From NCBI GenBank assembly GCA_030066685.1, contig JASJBF010000001.1, positions 186,001 to 250,000 on the forward strand: DNA of 64,000 nt, in the 5' to 3' direction. The number at the start of each line of letters is the position of its first letter. Position 1 is the stretch's first letter. This DNA comes from Kiloniellales bacterium (GTDB lineage Bacteria; Pseudomonadota; Alphaproteobacteria; Kiloniellales; JAKSBE01). Both the position numbers and the translations under genes were made by a program. Positions 1-6,932 of the stretch are shown in pieces. Below the pieces are notes generated by a model, which made no database searches, was not told where the DNA came from, and saw nothing but the letters and a program-made list of their open reading frames with translations.

Positions 1-99
1 GTGGCGACTCTGCTGATCTGCGTTTCCACCCTCCTGATGATCGCGGTCGAGGTGCTGCGGCGCTACAACGAGCGGCAGCGCGGCGTCACGCCGAGCTGA
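1..99 (+). CDS. C-terminal end of an ABC transporter permease (partial)
   Basis: The first 32 codons of the window form an open frame ending in TGA at 97-99. The peptide has one hydrophobic stretch (ATLLICVSTLLMIAVEVL) followed by a short basic and polar tail (RRYNERQRG). This is the usual ending of an inner-membrane permease of the PotC/PotB type: the last transmembrane helix and then a cytoplasmic tail. The 5' part lies outside the window, so the substrate cannot be inferred. The gene converges with the HerA-like gene that ends at 123. The family call rests only on the shape of the tail, so it could be another membrane protein. Confidence 0.45.
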   Translation: MATLLICVSTLLMIAVEVLRRYNERQRGVTPS

Positions 100-122
100 A
101 CGGCCGGAGGGATCTGCGGCAG

Positions 123-2330
123 TCAGCGCTGCTGCCGGCGCCAGCGTTCGACCACGGCGTCGATGAAGGCGCTGTCGCCCTTGTCGATCTTCCAGGTGTG
201 GGAGAAGGGCGCGGTCCCGCTGAGCGGCCGGTATTCCCGCGGCAGCTCGTCGAAGCAGATCCGCACCGGCACCGGCACGCCCTCGCCGACCGCGATCGCC
301 TCCGCGGTGCCGAGCAGCGGCAGGAAGTGCATCAGGCCCTCGGCGGATTCCGACAGGGTGCTGCGCACGAAATCCTGGTCCCTGCTGTTGCTCATCCTGA
401 GCGCGAAGATCGTGTTGCACTGGGACAGGATGTCGGTGTCCAGCTCGGAGGGCCGCTGGGTGATGACGCAGAGCGAGACCCCGTACTTCCGGCCCTCCTT
501 GGCGATCCGCGACAGGGCGCGCTTGGTCGGCTCAAAGCCCAGCGTGGGGTTCTGCGGCGCGTAGCGGTGCGCCTCCTCGCAGACGAAGAGGATCGGCAGG
601 GCCCGATCGCTCCAGATCGCAAAGTCGAAGGTCATGCGGCAGAGCACCGAGACCACCACGTTCAGGATCTCGGAAGGCACGCCGGACAGGTCGATGATGG
701 TGATCGGGCGGCCCTGCACCGGGATCCGGAAGATCCGCGAGATGATCTGCGACATGTTGTCGCGCAGGGCGACCGAGCCGAACATGAAGGAGAAGCGTGA
801 GTCGGCCTGCAGCGCCTTGAGGCGGGCCTTGAGCCGCATGTACGGACCGAGGTCCTCGGGCTTCTCGAGCTTGCCGATGATCTCGTCGATCAGCTGGATC
901 AGGTAGTTGAAGCGGTAGGGCACCGGCGTGTCGGCAGTGACGTAGCGGTGGTCCTCGGCGTCGCCCAGGAACTGCCGCTTGGCGATCGGAATCAGCTCGT
1001 TGAGGATCGAGGCCTCGATTGCGTCGGGGCTGCTCTTGCGGCCCAGGACGACCTCGACGAACTCCTCGAAGTTGAACAGCCAGAAGGGCAGCTCCAGGGT
1101 GCCCGGATCGATCAGTTCGGCCATCTCGCCGAAGGCGCGGTGGTATTCGTTATGCGGGTCCAGCAGTACCACGTGTCCGTTCTGATGCTCCTGCAGGATC
1201 TGGCGCAGAATCAGGGCGACGGCGCAGGACTTGCCCGAGCCGGTCGTGCCGAGCATCGCGAAATGCTTGCCCAGCAGGTCGTCGACCGCGACACAGGCGG
1301 GCAGGCGCCGGTCCTGGTGAATGGAGCCGACCCGGACCTTGCTGGCGTCGGGGCTGGCAAAGACGATCCCGAGATCCTCCATATTGGCGTGGAAGACGCT
1401 GTCGCCGAGGGAGGGAAAGGTGGTGACGCCGCGCTGGAAGCCGAGGCGGCGGCCGCGCTCGTTGATCTGGGTCTCGCCGAGGAGCTCCAGTTCGACGACC
1501 CGGACTTCCGGCTGCGTGGGATCCTGGGATGGCACCGGGACCGAGAGCGCCGCGACCAGGCCGAAGACCACGCTGCGGTCCGTGCGCATGGTCACCAGCT
1601 TGCCGATCTCCAGGCCGCAGGACTGCTCCCGGCCGTCGGCGCCGTCACCTTCCAGCAAGGCCACCGCCTGGGAGCCGGAGACCGAGACCACCCGTCCAAC
1701 CCTGATATCCGGCGCCGCGGCCGGCTGCGGTTGCGCGCCGCCTGGAGCGCTCTGCGCGGCAGGCGTGCCACTGCCGGCTGCAACGCTGGCCCTGGGCCCA
1801 CTCGCCGGTGGCGCAGTCGGGCTTCCGACTGGACCGCCGGACCCCGAAGCCTTGGCTTCGGGTTCGGCGCGCGCAAGCGACGAGGCCATCTCGCTCGCCG
1901 CGGCCTGCAGCCTGGCATAGCGGGCGTGCGGTTCGTTGGGCGCCGCGCCCCCCGACCCGTTCTGCGGGGCGCTCGGCAGTGTCGTTCCCGGATTCTGGGC
2001 CGGGACGGCGGTCCTCTCCGGCGCCTGGGGCGCCGGGGTCCCGGCGGCGGCCGGCGGTGCTTTCGCAGCGGGCGTGGCAGCGGCCGGCGGGCCTAGCACG
2101 GCGGATCCCGGGTAGGTGCTGGGCACGCCGGGAGATGATGCTGGAGGATCGGAGGCCGTGATGCCGCCCGGCGTGGCGGTTTGGCTGGAACCCGCGGCAC
2201 GAGCGGGATCCGGCATCCCATCTTGAGGAACGCTTGTCTCGTTTTGGTCTGCCGCCAGGGGTGGGGGCGGTGTCTTGGGTGCTGGCCGTCCGTCCATCGC
2301 TCTTCTTTCGCTTTCCTTCTTGCTTGCCAC
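123..2330 (-). CDS. HerA-like (DUF87) ATPase with long Pro/Ala-rich N-terminus
   Basis: A 735-residue protein. The first 200 or so residues are low-complexity Pro/Ala/Gly sequence, probably disordered. A small beta-rich segment follows from about residue 210 (the HAS-barrel position), then a HerA/FtsK-type RecA-fold ATPase. Visible motifs are Walker A GTTGSGKS, Walker B ILFVCEEAH and a conserved ITQRPSELDTDILSQCNT segment typical of HerA relatives. HerA ATPases are hexameric DNA translocases, best known in DNA end processing with NurA and in bacterial defence. No NurA or other nuclease gene is adjacent, so the role here is open. The start is GTG at 2330, chosen because GGGAGG lies 4 nt upstream; an in-frame ATG lies 11 codons further in. 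It sits 18 nt behind a histidine kinase gene and is probably cotranscribed with it. Confidence 0.85.
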   Translation of the reverse strand: MASKKESERRAMDGRPAPKTPPPPLAADQNETSVPQDGMPDPARAAGSSQTATPGGITASDPPASSPGVPSTYPGSAVLGPPAAATPAAKAPPAAAGTPAPQAPERTAVPAQNPGTTLPSAPQNGSGGAAPNEPHARYARLQAAASEMASSLARAEPEAKASGSGGPVGSPTAPPASGPRASVAAGSGTPAAQSAPGGAQPQPAAAPDIRVGRVVSVSGSQAVALLEGDGADGREQSCGLEIGKLVTMRTDRSVVFGLVAALSVPVPSQDPTQPEVRVVELELLGETQINERGRRLGFQRGVTTFPSLGDSVFHANMEDLGIVFASPDASKVRVGSIHQDRRLPACVAVDDLLGKHFAMLGTTGSGKSCAVALILRQILQEHQNGHVVLLDPHNEYHRAFGEMAELIDPGTLELPFWLFNFEEFVEVVLGRKSSPDAIEASILNELIPIAKRQFLGDAEDHRYVTADTPVPYRFNYLIQLIDEIIGKLEKPEDLGPYMRLKARLKALQADSRFSFMFGSVALRDNMSQIISRIFRIPVQGRPITIIDLSGVPSEILNVVVSVLCRMTFDFAIWSDRALPILFVCEEAHRYAPQNPTLGFEPTKRALSRIAKEGRKYGVSLCVITQRPSELDTDILSQCNTIFALRMSNSRDQDFVRSTLSESAEGLMHFLPLLGTAEAIAVGEGVPVPVRICFDELPREYRPLSGTAPFSHTWKIDKGDSAFIDAVVERWRRQQR

Positions 2331-2348
2331 CCGTCCTCCCGCCGGAGG

Positions 2349-3233
2349 TCAGGCGGCGCGGGCCAGAACCCGCTCTCTCGGCAGGCGGACGGTAACTTCC
2401 GTGCCCCGGCCGAGTTCGCTGTCGATCGACAAGTCCCCGTCATGCAGTTCGATCAGGCCCTTCGTCAGCGGCAGCCCGAGGCCGGTGCCTTCGACGGTCA
2501 GGCCGGCTCTGCTGCGGACTTGCTCGAAAGGCGCAAGAGCCCGCGGTATGTCCTGGACCGCAATCCCGATGCCGGTGTCCGTGATCCGGAAGATCAGGGC
2601 GCCATCCTGGTCCAGAAAGGCTTCCAGGCAGACCTTGCCGCCCTGCGGCGTAAACTTGACGGCGTTCGACAGCAGGTTGATGAGGATCTGCTTGAGCTTG
2701 CGTTCGTCGGCGCGCAGCCGCGGTAGGTCGCCGGCGAGCGCGCTGGACAGCTCCAGGCCACGCTCCAGGGCGCTGTCCCTGACGAAGGTCAGGCTGGCTT
2801 CGACAACGGCGGGGACCTCGACCTGCCGATCGTCGAGCTCGAGCTTTCCGGCCTCGACTTTTGCCAGGTCGAGAACATCGTTGATCAGCTCCAACAGGTG
2901 CTGCCCGGAGGCGCTGATGTCTGCGGCATATTCCCGGTACTTGGCGAGGCCGTCGTCGCCCAGCAGGACCATCATTTCGGAAAAGCCGATGATGGCGTTG
3001 AGCGGAGTCCGAAGCTCGTGGCTCATGTTGGCGAGGAAGGCGGTCTTGGCCCGGTCCGCGGCCTGTGCCTTGTACATGGCGCTACGGGCCTGTTCCGCGG
3101 CCCTTTCGGCCTCCTTCTTGGCGGCCAGCAACGCCGCTTCCGAGCGCCGGCGCTCCACTAGCAAAGAGAACTCCGCACTGTAGCGCAGCAGAAGCGAGTT
3201 GCGTGCCGGAGCCTTGAGGCGATGCTGAAGCAT
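2349..3233 (-). CDS. soluble orphan sensor histidine kinase
   Basis: A 294-residue kinase without any membrane segment or recognisable sensor domain. Residues 1-60 are a charged, probably coiled-coil region rich in Ala, Glu and Arg. The HisKA dimerisation helix follows with the phosphoacceptor His72 in [14 protein letters not shown]. The HATPase domain shows the N box (LINLLSNAVKFTP), G1 (DTGIGI) and G2 (GTGLGLPL) motifs. No response regulator gene is next to it; the downstream partner is the HerA-like ATPase. Its signal must come from a protein partner or from the coiled coil. The catalytic motifs look intact, so it should be active. Confidence 0.88.
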   Translation of the reverse strand: MLQHRLKAPARNSLLLRYSAEFSLLVERRRSEAALLAAKKEAERAAEQARSAMYKAQAADRAKTAFLANMSHELRTPLNAIIGFSEMMVLLGDDGLAKYREYAADISASGQHLLELINDVLDLAKVEAGKLELDDRQVEVPAVVEASLTFVRDSALERGLELSSALAGDLPRLRADERKLKQILINLLSNAVKFTPQGGKVCLEAFLDQDGALIFRITDTGIGIAVQDIPRALAPFEQVRSRAGLTVEGTGLGLPLTKGLIELHDGDLSIDSELGRGTEVTVRLPRERVLARAA

Positions 3234-3382
3234 TGATGTCCCGCGACGTTATTGTCGCAATATCGCGGCCAGCGCCAAAAAAAACATTAATATCAGAGGT
3301 CTTAGTTCGGCAGTAAAGATCGTAAAATGCGGGTTCTTATTTTGAAGAATACTTCATGTATATACGATGTTTTCGCCCAGGG

Positions 3383-3420
3383 AAAAAAGAAGCCCCGCAA
3401 GGCGTGGCTGCGGGGCTTCT
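3383..3420 (-). terminator. Rho-independent terminator, leftward
   Basis: A perfect 12-bp stem (arms 3388-3399 and 3409-3420, AGAAGCCCCGCA against TGCGGGGCTTCT) closes a 9-nt loop. On the minus strand it is followed by a run of six U residues (A run at 3383-3388). It could end the phyH-rsmI transcript, although the rsmI stop lies about 235 nt upstream. It could equally end a short independent transcript that begins near the CtrA box. Confidence 0.85.
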
Positions 3421-3465
3421 CGCTACGGCATAGAAGAATGGGAGGGGAAGTGCTGTAACTCCCGG
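3383..3465 (-). ncRNA. candidate small RNA, CtrA-linked
   Basis: Read leftward, a CtrA-type box (3488-3502) is followed by an AT-rich TACCTATTCT-like segment. A short sequence with an unpaired C/U-rich stretch (CUUCCCCUCCC, about 3444-3454) comes next, and then a strong terminator. No sizeable ORF fits. C/U-rich anti-Shine-Dalgarno stretches are a known feature of several Hfq-dependent alphaproteobacterial small RNAs. The 5' end is a guess from the promoter spacing. The alternative is that this is only the 3' tail of the rsmI message. Confidence 0.4.
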
Positions 3466-3487
3466 CGATGAGAATAGGTAAATTGTC

Positions 3488-3502
3488 TTAAGAAGCGGTT
3501 AA
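3488..3502. promoter_or_regulatory. CtrA-type binding box
   Basis: TTAAGAAGCGGTTAA matches the full CtrA consensus TTAA-N7-TTAA exactly on both half-sites. CtrA is the cell-cycle and motility response regulator of alphaproteobacteria. The only promoter geometry that makes sense here is leftward, toward the terminator at 3383-3420, because the rightward neighbour (rsmI) is convergent. Confidence 0.6.
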
Positions 3503-3655
3503 GCTTAACGGCGGTGCGCCCGGCTTGCGTCCGAATCACGAGAGCAGAACGCTATGAGGCTGGACCGATCTCATGGCATCGCGGTCCTTGGTATCAGCTG
3601 TTGAGGTGCGGCGGGAATGAGGTCTGAAATCCATCCGGCTTCGGATTATCCCGCT

Positions 3656-4423
3656 CTAGGCGTTCCGGTCTTCTCGTCGGGCCTTTCGGTCTTCGCGGGC
3701 GCGGGCGCGCCTTCTTTCCTGCGCCTCCTTCCGGCTCTGACCGGCGATCACCACGGTCGCCTCGCCCTTGACCTTTTGCGCGGCGAAGCGCGCGGCGAGC
3801 TCCGAAAGCCCGGCCCGGGCGACCCTTTCGTGCAGCTTGGTCAATTCCAGACAGACGGCCGCGGTCCGGTCGCCCAGCACGGCGGCGGCGTCGGCGAGCA
3901 GGCCGGCCAGCCGGTGCGGCGATTCGAAGAAGATCAGGGTCTCCGGCCGCTCGGCCTCGGCCTCCAGCAGGCGCCGCCGCTGCGAGGACTTGCGCGGCGG
4001 GAAGCCCTTGAAGACGAAGCTGGCGGTCGGCAGGCCCGAGCAAAGCAGGGCGGTGATCACGGCGCTCGGCCCCGGGATCACCCGGACGGGGATGTCGGCT
4101 TCGACGGCGGCGGTGATCACCCGGTACCCGGGATCGTTGACGCCGGGTGCTCCGGCGTCGCTGACCAGGGCGACCGAGCGACCCTCGCGAAGCAGGGCCA
4201 GGATCCGCTGGGCCGCGGCCTTCTCGTTGTGCTCGTGACAGGCCAGAACGACCGGCGGCCGGGTGAGGCCGTAGTGGTCGAAGATCCGCCGGCTGTGCCT
4301 CGTGTCTTCGCACGCCAGGACATCGACGCTCTGCAGCACCTCCAGCGCGCGCCGCGAGATGTCCGCCAAGTTCCCGATCGGCGTGCAGACGACGTAGAGC
4401 GTTGCCGGGTCGCTGGCGGTCAT
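3656..4423 (-). CDS. rsmI: 16S rRNA (cytidine1402-2'-O)-methyltransferase RsmI
   Basis: A 255-residue SAM-dependent methyltransferase of the tetrapyrrole-methylase fold, which 2'-O-methylates C1402 in the decoding centre of 16S rRNA. Diagnostic segments are LYVVCTPIGNLADIS at the N-terminus, CEDTRHSRR, the loop VSDAGAPGVNDPG, VIPGPSAVI and FFESPHRL. The C-terminal tail of about 25 residues is very basic (RRRARAREDRKARREDR), longer and more charged than usual, and may help RNA binding. The ATG start overlaps the stop of the upstream PhyH-type gene as ATGA, so the two are translationally coupled. In many genomes yraN follows rsmI; it is absent here. Confidence 0.95.
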   Translation of the reverse strand: MTASDPATLYVVCTPIGNLADISRRALEVLQSVDVLACEDTRHSRRIFDHYGLTRPPVVLACHEHNEKAAAQRILALLREGRSVALVSDAGAPGVNDPGYRVITAAVEADIPVRVIPGPSAVITALLCSGLPTASFVFKGFPPRKSSQRRRLLEAEAERPETLIFFESPHRLAGLLADAAAVLGDRTAAVCLELTKLHERVARAGLSELAARFAAQKVKGEATVVIAGQSRKEAQERRRARAREDRKARREDRNA

Positions 4424-5250
4424 GCGCTGGGGTTCGCACCGCTCGAAGCCCGGCCGACGGCCTCGGCCAAGGGATCGTAGCGCCAGGACAGGCCCTGTGG
4501 GAGGGACGCGGCTGCGTACTCTAGGTGGATGACGCGCCGGCGGCTCGGAGTCTCGGCCGGCGCCGAGCGATGAAGCAGCAAGGGATGCATGGCCAGGATG
4601 TCGCCCGTCCTGGCCTCGCAGAGCCTGACGGACGATTGGCCCGGAAGGGCTTCTCGCGCCGCCACGCCCAGCTTGCCGCGTCGATGGCTGCCGGGTACCA
4701 CCAACAGGGGCCCGTTCCGGGCGTCGCAGTCGTCGAGGTGCAGCCGCAAGGCGACCATCCGGCGCAGAATCCCGAGCGGCGCCTCGGCATGGACGACACC
4801 GGACTTCGAGCTCCAGCGCGAAAACCCGGGCGTCTCGGCGACCTCCCGCAGGGCGACGGTCAAGTCCTGGTGCCAGGGCAGGGTCCAGTTGGCCTCCGCG
4901 ACCTTGTCGAAGAGCGTGGCCTTGACCGGCCGGGCCTCATCGCCGATCAGCACCCGTGCCAGCGCCAGGGCCGGGTCCGAAACGGCCAGCGCCCGGACGG
5001 GCGCGGAGTGCTCGAGCAAGCCACGGTTGCCGGCGCGGGTGGCGAAGGCTCCGGACGTCGCCGCTTGGTCCAGCGCCGATCTCAATGCCGCGAGCGCCGG
5101 TCCATCGTAAACTGCTGGAATCCTGAGGATTCCCTCCTCAATCCAAGTATTGCGCAGCGCCTGGGCAAAGGGTACGCGGAAGTTGTCTTCGGTCGTTCTG
5201 TCAGGGTGATCCATTTCACAGTCGCTGGGGTAGAATTCCTTCATCCTCAT
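4420..5250 (-). CDS. phytanoyl-CoA dioxygenase (PhyH) family protein
   Basis: About 276 residues, related to the Fe(II)/2-oxoglutarate oxygenases of the PhyH family. The metal-binding HxD is visible in WTLPWHQDLTVA, the distal His in HPLLLHRSAP, and the following Arg segment RRRVIHLEYA would bind 2-oxoglutarate. LVVPGSHRRGKLG is a typical family segment. The substrate is unknown; the family hydroxylates small carboxylic or amino acid derivatives. The open frame continues to 5859, but that extension is antisense to the lipoprotein gene and is not credible. Starts at 5250, 5244 or 5214 are all possible and none has a clear ribosome binding site. The gene ends with an ATGA overlap with rsmI. Confidence 0.8.
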   Translation of the reverse strand: MRMKEFYPSDCEMDHPDRTTEDNFRVPFAQALRNTWIEEGILRIPAVYDGPALAALRSALDQAATSGAFATRAGNRGLLEHSAPVRALAVSDPALALARVLIGDEARPVKATLFDKVAEANWTLPWHQDLTVALREVAETPGFSRWSSKSGVVHAEAPLGILRRMVALRLHLDDCDARNGPLLVVPGSHRRGKLGVAAREALPGQSSVRLCEARTGDILAMHPLLLHRSAPAETPSRRRVIHLEYAAASLPQGLSWRYDPLAEAVGRASSGANPSA

Positions 5251-5608
5251 TCTCAACCCGGCCTGTCTTGTACAGCAATCTGGCAGAATCGGACGCTGTC
5301 GGCTATCGTCGACAGGACGTGAATGGCCAGGGCACCAAGGCGGGAAAGCTGTGATCAGCGCACGTCCGGGCTTGCCGAATTTTTGACACAAAGCGACGGT
5401 TGGATGGCCACCCATCTGAAATCCCGCAAAAAATCTTTGCTCGCACCGGGGTTGGCACCAGGGACCAGGTAGGCGCTGCTCAGTGATGGCGTTAAAGGCG
5501 AATATATGAAAATCTTCTTTGCAGAACCCACGGCAATCGGGCTGAAGGTCTCCAGGAGCTAGGTAAGCTGACCAGATTTTCGGTGTGTTTCTTCCGGCGG
5601 GCAGGAAA
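5251..5608. other. divergent intergenic region, 358 bp
   Basis: This lies between the leftward PhyH gene and the rightward lipoprotein gene. No further ORF with coding character is seen. A TTGACA hexamer at 5383-5388 could be a -35 element for the rightward operon, but no good -10 stands at the right distance. The last 150 bp are AT-richer than the flanks, as expected for promoters. Confidence 0.4.
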
Positions 5609-6172
5609 ATGAGGGCCAAGGCGTTCGTTTTGGCATCGCTGTTATTGGCGCTACCCGGCTGCGAGCTTCTGGGAATGGAGTCCGAATCGGCCGACTCGCC
5701 GGCCGGGGCTGCCCTGCCCGAAGGCACGGGCGCCGGATTCGAGACCTCGGATTCCGAGCTCCAGGCAAACCTGAACGAGGACCTCCTGGTCGTGCTTCCG
5801 CCGCCGCCTGGCCCGCCGCCGCGCAAGCCTTTGGTCGGAATATCCCTGCTGCCCAGCAAGTCCGACCACGAGGGGCTTGAGGCTTTGCGGACCTACGAGG
5901 CGGTAAAGTTGACAGAAGATAACCTAATTGGCATAGAGCCGGTGGACGCCATGGGCCTTCTAGGCGTGCCGGAGCAGATTCGCGAGGATCCGCCGGCCCA
6001 GGTCTGGGCCTATCGGCGGGAGGGCTGTCGGCTGGAGATCTACTTCTACCTTGATCTTGAAAGTGACAATTTGCGTTCTTTGACCTATGAACTCGAAGCG
6101 GGTGAGCCATCTGAGGCGGCAAGGCAAGCCTGTCTAACTCGTTTGCTGACTCCGGAGGGTGATCATGGCTAG
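5609..6172 (+). CDS. outer-membrane lipoprotein, BamE/OmlA-like fold suspected
   Basis: The chosen ATG gives a 187-residue protein with a type II signal peptide: MRAKAF, a hydrophobic run and the lipobox LPGC, so Cys18 would be lipidated. An acidic linker and a polyproline stretch (PPPPPGPPPRKP) follow. The C-terminal half carries a segment of the form GVPEQIRED..QVWAYRREGCRLEIYFY, which resembles the small alphaproteobacterial SmpA/OmlA-like lipoproteins. It overlaps the response regulator start by 8 bp and forms one operon with it. It may act at the envelope as an accessory sensor for this two-component system; this is inferred from position only. Confidence 0.75.
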   Translation: MRAKAFVLASLLLALPGCELLGMESESADSPAGAALPEGTGAGFETSDSELQANLNEDLLVVLPPPPGPPPRKPLVGISLLPSKSDHEGLEALRTYEAVKLTEDNLIGIEPVDAMGLLGVPEQIREDPPAQVWAYRREGCRLEIYFYLDLESDNLRSLTYELEAGEPSEAARQACLTRLLTPEGDHG

Positions 6173-6932
6173 TGTTGCCTTGGCGACGGACCCGGCCTTG
6201 GTGGTGGTTGTCGACGACGATGCGCTGTTTCGAGAATCGCTGGGGCGAAACCTGTCGGACGCCGGCTTCTCGGTGATCGATTTCGGCGATGGCGTTTCCG
6301 CCGTCGAGTACTTCGATAACGGCGGTGCCGCGGATCTGGTCCTGCTCGACTGGAAGATGCCGGAGCTCAACGGCATCGAAGTCTTGCGCATGCTGCGCGA
6401 ACGGCACAATGACGTCCCCGTCATCTTCCTGACCGTCTTGAGCGACCAGATCTACGAGGAATCGGCGCTGTTGCATGGCGCGGTCGATTTCGTCGAGAAG
6501 TCGCGCAGCTTCTCGATCCTGCTGAAGCGTATCGAATTGATCACTTTGGGCACCCGCCGGGGCGCGGCGAGCGCTGGCGACATGGCCGACCAGCACGGCA
6601 GCATGCGCCTCAGCAAGCTCGAACTGCTGCCCGATACCAGCCGTGCCTATTGGGAAGGACGCCAAGTCGATCTGACCCTGAACGAATTCAAGATCGTCGA
6701 GTACATGGCGACCAATGCAGGCCGCGACGTCCGCTATCGCGAACTCTATGACCTGATTCACGGCAAGGGCTTCGTCGCCGGCGCCGGGAAAGAGGGTTAT
6801 CGGGCCAACGTGCGCACCTTCATCAAGCGCATTCGCCAGAAGTTCCGTGATCTTGATCCGGCCTTTGAGGAGATCGAGAACTACCCGGGCTATGGCTACC
6901 GTTGGCGGGATGATAAGTCTAAGACGACGTGA
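6165..6932 (+). CDS. OmpR-family response regulator (ChvI-like)
   Basis: A 255-residue regulator with an N-terminal receiver domain: acidic pocket D17-D19, phosphoacceptor Asp62 in LLDWKMPELNG, and a conserved Lys in FVEKSRS. It ends in a winged-helix DNA-binding domain with an OmpR-type finish (IENYPGYGYRW). The ATG at 6165 has GGAGGG at 6154-6159, which decides it over an upstream ATG. The wing region and length resemble ChvI, the partner of ChvG/ExoS in acid and envelope-stress signalling. The kinase gene begins inside its last codons, so the pair is coupled. Confidence 0.88.
   Translation: MASVALATDPALVVVVDDDALFRESLGRNLSDAGFSVIDFGDGVSAVEYFDNGGAADLVLLDWKMPELNGIEVLRMLRERHNDVPVIFLTVLSDQIYEESALLHGAVDFVEKSRSFSILLKRIELITLGTRRGAASAGDMADQHGSMRLSKLELLPDTSRAYWEGRQVDLTLNEFKIVEYMATNAGRDVRYRELYDLIHGKGFVAGAGKEGYRANVRTFIKRIRQKFRDLDPAFEEIENYPGYGYRWRDDKSKTT

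Larger units (their letters stand above)
3234..3655. other. intergenic region, 422 bp, with regulatory elements
   Basis: No protein gene is supported here. The part next to the kinase start (about 3240-3380) is clearly AT-richer than the surroundings and probably holds the kinase promoter, read leftward. The middle holds a leftward terminator (3383-3420) and a CtrA-type box (3488-3502). Between 3503 and the rsmI stop at 3656 nothing further is recognisable. The box, the C-rich stretch and the terminator are listed separately. Confidence 0.6.

Noticed and set aside
5251-5859. Extension of the PhyH gene to 479 codons
   Set aside because: It is antisense to the lipoprotein gene, which has a clear signal peptide and lipobox.
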